A DNA stretch of 64,000 bases, taken from Roseicyclus sp965662675. GTDB lineage: Bacteria > Pseudomonadota > Alphaproteobacteria > Rhodobacterales > Rhodobacteraceae. A program made the translations under genes and the position numbers. Below are positions 62,251 to 64,000 of this stretch, piece after piece (positions within the stretch are counted from its first letter, which is position 1; each line of letters opens with the position of its first letter). Location: assembly GCF_965662675.1 (NCBI RefSeq), contig NZ_CBFIIK010000005.1, forward strand, positions 1-64,000, in the 5' to 3' direction. The notes under the pieces were generated by a model. The model saw only the letters and a program-made list of their open reading frames with translations. It made no database searches and was not told the DNA's origin.

Positions 62251-62844
62251 TTAACGCTTGAGGGCGCGGGTGAAGGCGGGGCGGGCGCGCATCATCGCCA
62301 TATGCTCTTGCAGGCGCGGTTCGGTCACCGGGAACTTGGCATTCGCGGCCCAACCGCAGCAATGCGCGAGCAAGATATCGGCGATGGTCAGGGTCTCGCC
62401 CATCAGGAAGGGGCCAGTCGTATCCATGCGGCTCGCCATATGGGCCTGGCTGCGGGTGAATTCCCATTGCAGGCTGTCCTTGATCGCGGGCAGGCGGTGT
62501 TCCTCGGGCAAGACGAAGCTGTGTCGCGCGGCGGTCCACAACAGCGCGTCGAATTCATCGAGGATCAGGTGGGTCAGGCTGTCTTGATGGGCGCGTTCCG
62601 TGGTGCCGGGGGCGAAGGCGAGCGCGCCGTGGCGGTCGGCCAGATAGGTCATGATCGCTACCGAATCGGTAATGGGCACACCATCGGCGACGAAGACCGG
62701 CACCTTGCCCGCGGGGCTGACGCGCATGACCTCGGGCGAGCGGGGGGCGGCGTCGATATGGTCGTAATCGATGCCCAACTCCTCCAGTGTCCAGAGCACG
62801 CGGAAGGCGCGGCTTTTGACAGCACCGATCAAGGTATAGCTCAT
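62251..62844 (-). CDS. Glutathione S-transferase family protein
   Basis: A 197-residue two-domain GST. The N-terminal thioredoxin-like domain carries SRAFRVLWTLEE and the cis-proline-containing GKVPVF, followed by DSVAIMTYLAD for glutathione binding. A helical C-terminal domain follows. The ATG at 62844 was preferred over GTG 62847. It overlaps or abuts the holA stop. Substrate unknown. Confidence 0.88.
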   Translation of the reverse strand: MSYTLIGAVKSRAFRVLWTLEELGIDYDHIDAAPRSPEVMRVSPAGKVPVFVADGVPITDSVAIMTYLADRHGALAFAPGTTERAHQDSLTHLILDEFDALLWTAARHSFVLPEEHRLPAIKDSLQWEFTRSQAHMASRMDTTGPFLMGETLTIADILLAHCCGWAANAKFPVTEPRLQEHMAMMRARPAFTRALKR

Positions 62845-62846
62845 CA

Positions 62847-63878
62847 CTATCGTCTCCCTTTACCCGGCATCATTGCGAGCCGGATCAATGCGCGTTCCAT
62901 CAGCGCCATTTGTGGCGCGCTTTGCGCCGAACGCAAGGTCAGGTCAGTGTCCACCAGCAGGCTGAGGGCGGTTTCCAGCGGGTCGCGGCCCCAGCGGTTG
63001 ATCTGCGCCAGCATGCGGTCGCGGCGCGGGCCGAAGACGGGGGGGCGCTGTGCCTGAAGCCCCGCAGCGGCCCCGCCCGGATGGCAAGCGGCGGCATGCA
63101 GCGTGCGAAAATGGCGCAGGGCCGCGATGCAAAGCGTTACCGGGGCCACGCCCTGACCCGAGAGGCGCGACAAGAGCGGGCCGATCGCAGCGGCATCGGC
63201 CTCGGCCGTGGCGTGCAGGATATCGTCAAGTTCGGCCTCGCGCGTCAGGGGCGCGATGGCCGCGATATCGGCGGCGCTGACCGGAGTTGCATCGCCGCGT
63301 TTGTAAAGACCGAGTTTCTCGATCGTCTGGCGCAGATCGCCGGGGGGCAGGCTGCGCGCCAGCGCCTCGAGATCATCCATCGCATCGCGCGGCAGATCGC
63401 GCAGCCCCGCCTCGGCCAGAAGGGCCGCGATTTCGGCGCGCGAGGGCGGATCGTCGTAGATCGCGGCGGCGCGGGCGAATTTATGCTCTTCGAAGAGTTT
63501 GCGCAGCGCCGATTTCGGGGTCAGGCGCGCGGCGGTGGCGATGATCTGCGCGTCGCCCGGTTGCCATTCCGACAGCGCGCTCGCGAGGGTCGGGGCAAGC
63601 CCGTCGGTCGCCCCATCGATGAAAACGGCGCGCGGGCCGGGGAAGAAACCCACCGCCTTGATCGCGTCCAGAAGGGCGGCGGGGTCGCTGCGCAGATCGG
63701 CGGCGGCAAGCCGCGTCAGCCGCATCTCTGTCTCGGCATTCTCACCCAAGAGCGCCTTGAGCAATTCCTGACGGCGCAACGCCACGCGCATCGCATCATC
63801 GCCGAAGATCAGGCAACCCGCCGATGTGCTATCCGGCGCGCGGACATAGGCGGCGATGTCGCGCGGGGCGAGTTTCAT
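62847..63878 (-). CDS. holA: DNA polymerase III delta subunit
   Basis: A 343-residue clamp-loader subunit. KLAPRDIAAYVRAP, CLIFGDDAMRVALRRQELL near the start, and the C-terminal helical segment INRWGRDPLETAL are typical of alphaproteobacterial HolA. It opens the beta clamp together with gamma and delta'. It begins 33 bases after leuS with no lptE between, unlike in Escherichia coli. Confidence 0.92.
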   Translation of the reverse strand: MKLAPRDIAAYVRAPDSTSAGCLIFGDDAMRVALRRQELLKALLGENAETEMRLTRLAAADLRSDPAALLDAIKAVGFFPGPRAVFIDGATDGLAPTLASALSEWQPGDAQIIATAARLTPKSALRKLFEEHKFARAAAIYDDPPSRAEIAALLAEAGLRDLPRDAMDDLEALARSLPPGDLRQTIEKLGLYKRGDATPVSAADIAAIAPLTREAELDDILHATAEADAAAIGPLLSRLSGQGVAPVTLCIAALRHFRTLHAAACHPGGAAAGLQAQRPPVFGPRRDRMLAQINRWGRDPLETALSLLVDTDLTLRSAQSAPQMALMERALIRLAMMPGKGRR

Positions 63879-63911
63879 GCGCAGCCCATGAGGGCGCTGG
63901 TGGTGCTGTGA

Positions 63912-64000
63912 TCAGATGACGACATTCACGATCCGGCCCGGCACGACGATGAGCTTTTTGGGCTGGCCGCCTGCCAGCGCCTTTTGCACAGCCTCGTCCG
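63912..64000 (-). CDS. leuS: Leucyl-tRNA synthetase, C-terminal end only
   Basis: The window edge cuts this gene. The 28 visible residues end in QPKKLIVVPGRIVNVVI, the characteristic C-terminus of leucyl-tRNA synthetase. The stop codon is at 63912-63914. The rest lies past position 64000. It is upstream of holA on the same strand, as in many Gram-negative bacteria. Confidence 0.9.
   Translation of the reverse strand, partial: DEAVQKALAGGQPKKLIVVPGRIVNVVI

Noticed and set aside
1..64000. CRISPR array, tRNA, rRNA, prophage or insertion sequence
   Set aside because: No regularly spaced direct repeats, transposase, integrase, phage structural genes or RNA-gene signatures were found; intergenic gaps are mostly too short.

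Overview
The window is GC-rich, densely packed alphaproteobacterial chromosome, most likely from the Rhodobacterales (Rhodobacter/Gemmobacter/roseobacter type). The evidence is the gene blocks uvrC-pgsA-moaD-moaE, pyrB-x-pyrC'-plsY, waaA-lpxK, alkB beside mutY, and a DUF2125 protein, together with frequent ATGA/TGATG start-stop overlaps and strong GC bias at third codon positions. I see no tRNA, rRNA, CRISPR array, prophage or insertion sequence.

Positions 137-2567 hold a divergent TetR regulator and a small operon of membrane/envelope proteins (ABA4-like, a polytopic membrane protein, DUF2147), with a perfect 19-bp palindrome between them. Positions 2667-3617 encode a lone extradiol (catechol 2,3-dioxygenase-like) enzyme closed by a long hairpin.

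Positions 3700-21840 form a large accessory catabolic region of three co-oriented operons. (A) Gfo/Idh/MocA oxidoreductase, CoA-transferase, enoyl-CoA hydratase and aldehyde dehydrogenase. (B) A four-gene carbohydrate ABC importer with its own divergent LacI repressor. (C) GMC flavoenzyme, SDR, second GMC flavoenzyme, DUF993 TIM-barrel protein, LacI regulator, glycerate 2-kinase and Dabb protein. Operons A and C carry the same 16-base LacI-type operator (AATTGGAACGATCCAA) upstream of their first genes, so they are probably one regulon under the LacI encoded inside C. Operon B has a different operator family around AACGTTTCAAT. Together these look like import and oxidative, non-phosphorylative breakdown of a sugar, polyol or related compound, with DUF993 as a candidate aldolase and glycerate kinase as the exit to central metabolism. 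This is the best candidate for an undescribed pathway here. A glycosyltransferase-like gene, a ribokinase and an acyl-CoA ligase follow.

From 25500 onward the content is mostly housekeeping: S49 protease with a zinc-ribbon microprotein, cation antiporter, pteridine-reductase-like SDR, uvrC, pgsA, molybdopterin synthase, an OmpA/BON envelope protein, ubiA, rsmE, gshA, plsY, a pyrimidine operon, uracil-DNA glycosylase, moaB, an RND efflux pair, alkB, mutY, DUF721, a DsbA-like oxidoreductase, lpxK, waaA, cysQ-like, pmbA, a DUF2125 protein, an SDR/crotonase pair, a BaiN-like flavoprotein, GST, holA and the 3' end of leuS. Several proteins carry family names but lack expected catalytic or metal-binding residues: the dihydroorotase, the uracil-DNA glycosylase and the second crotonase. 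An interspersed hairpin repeat occurs three times, always directly after a gene end.
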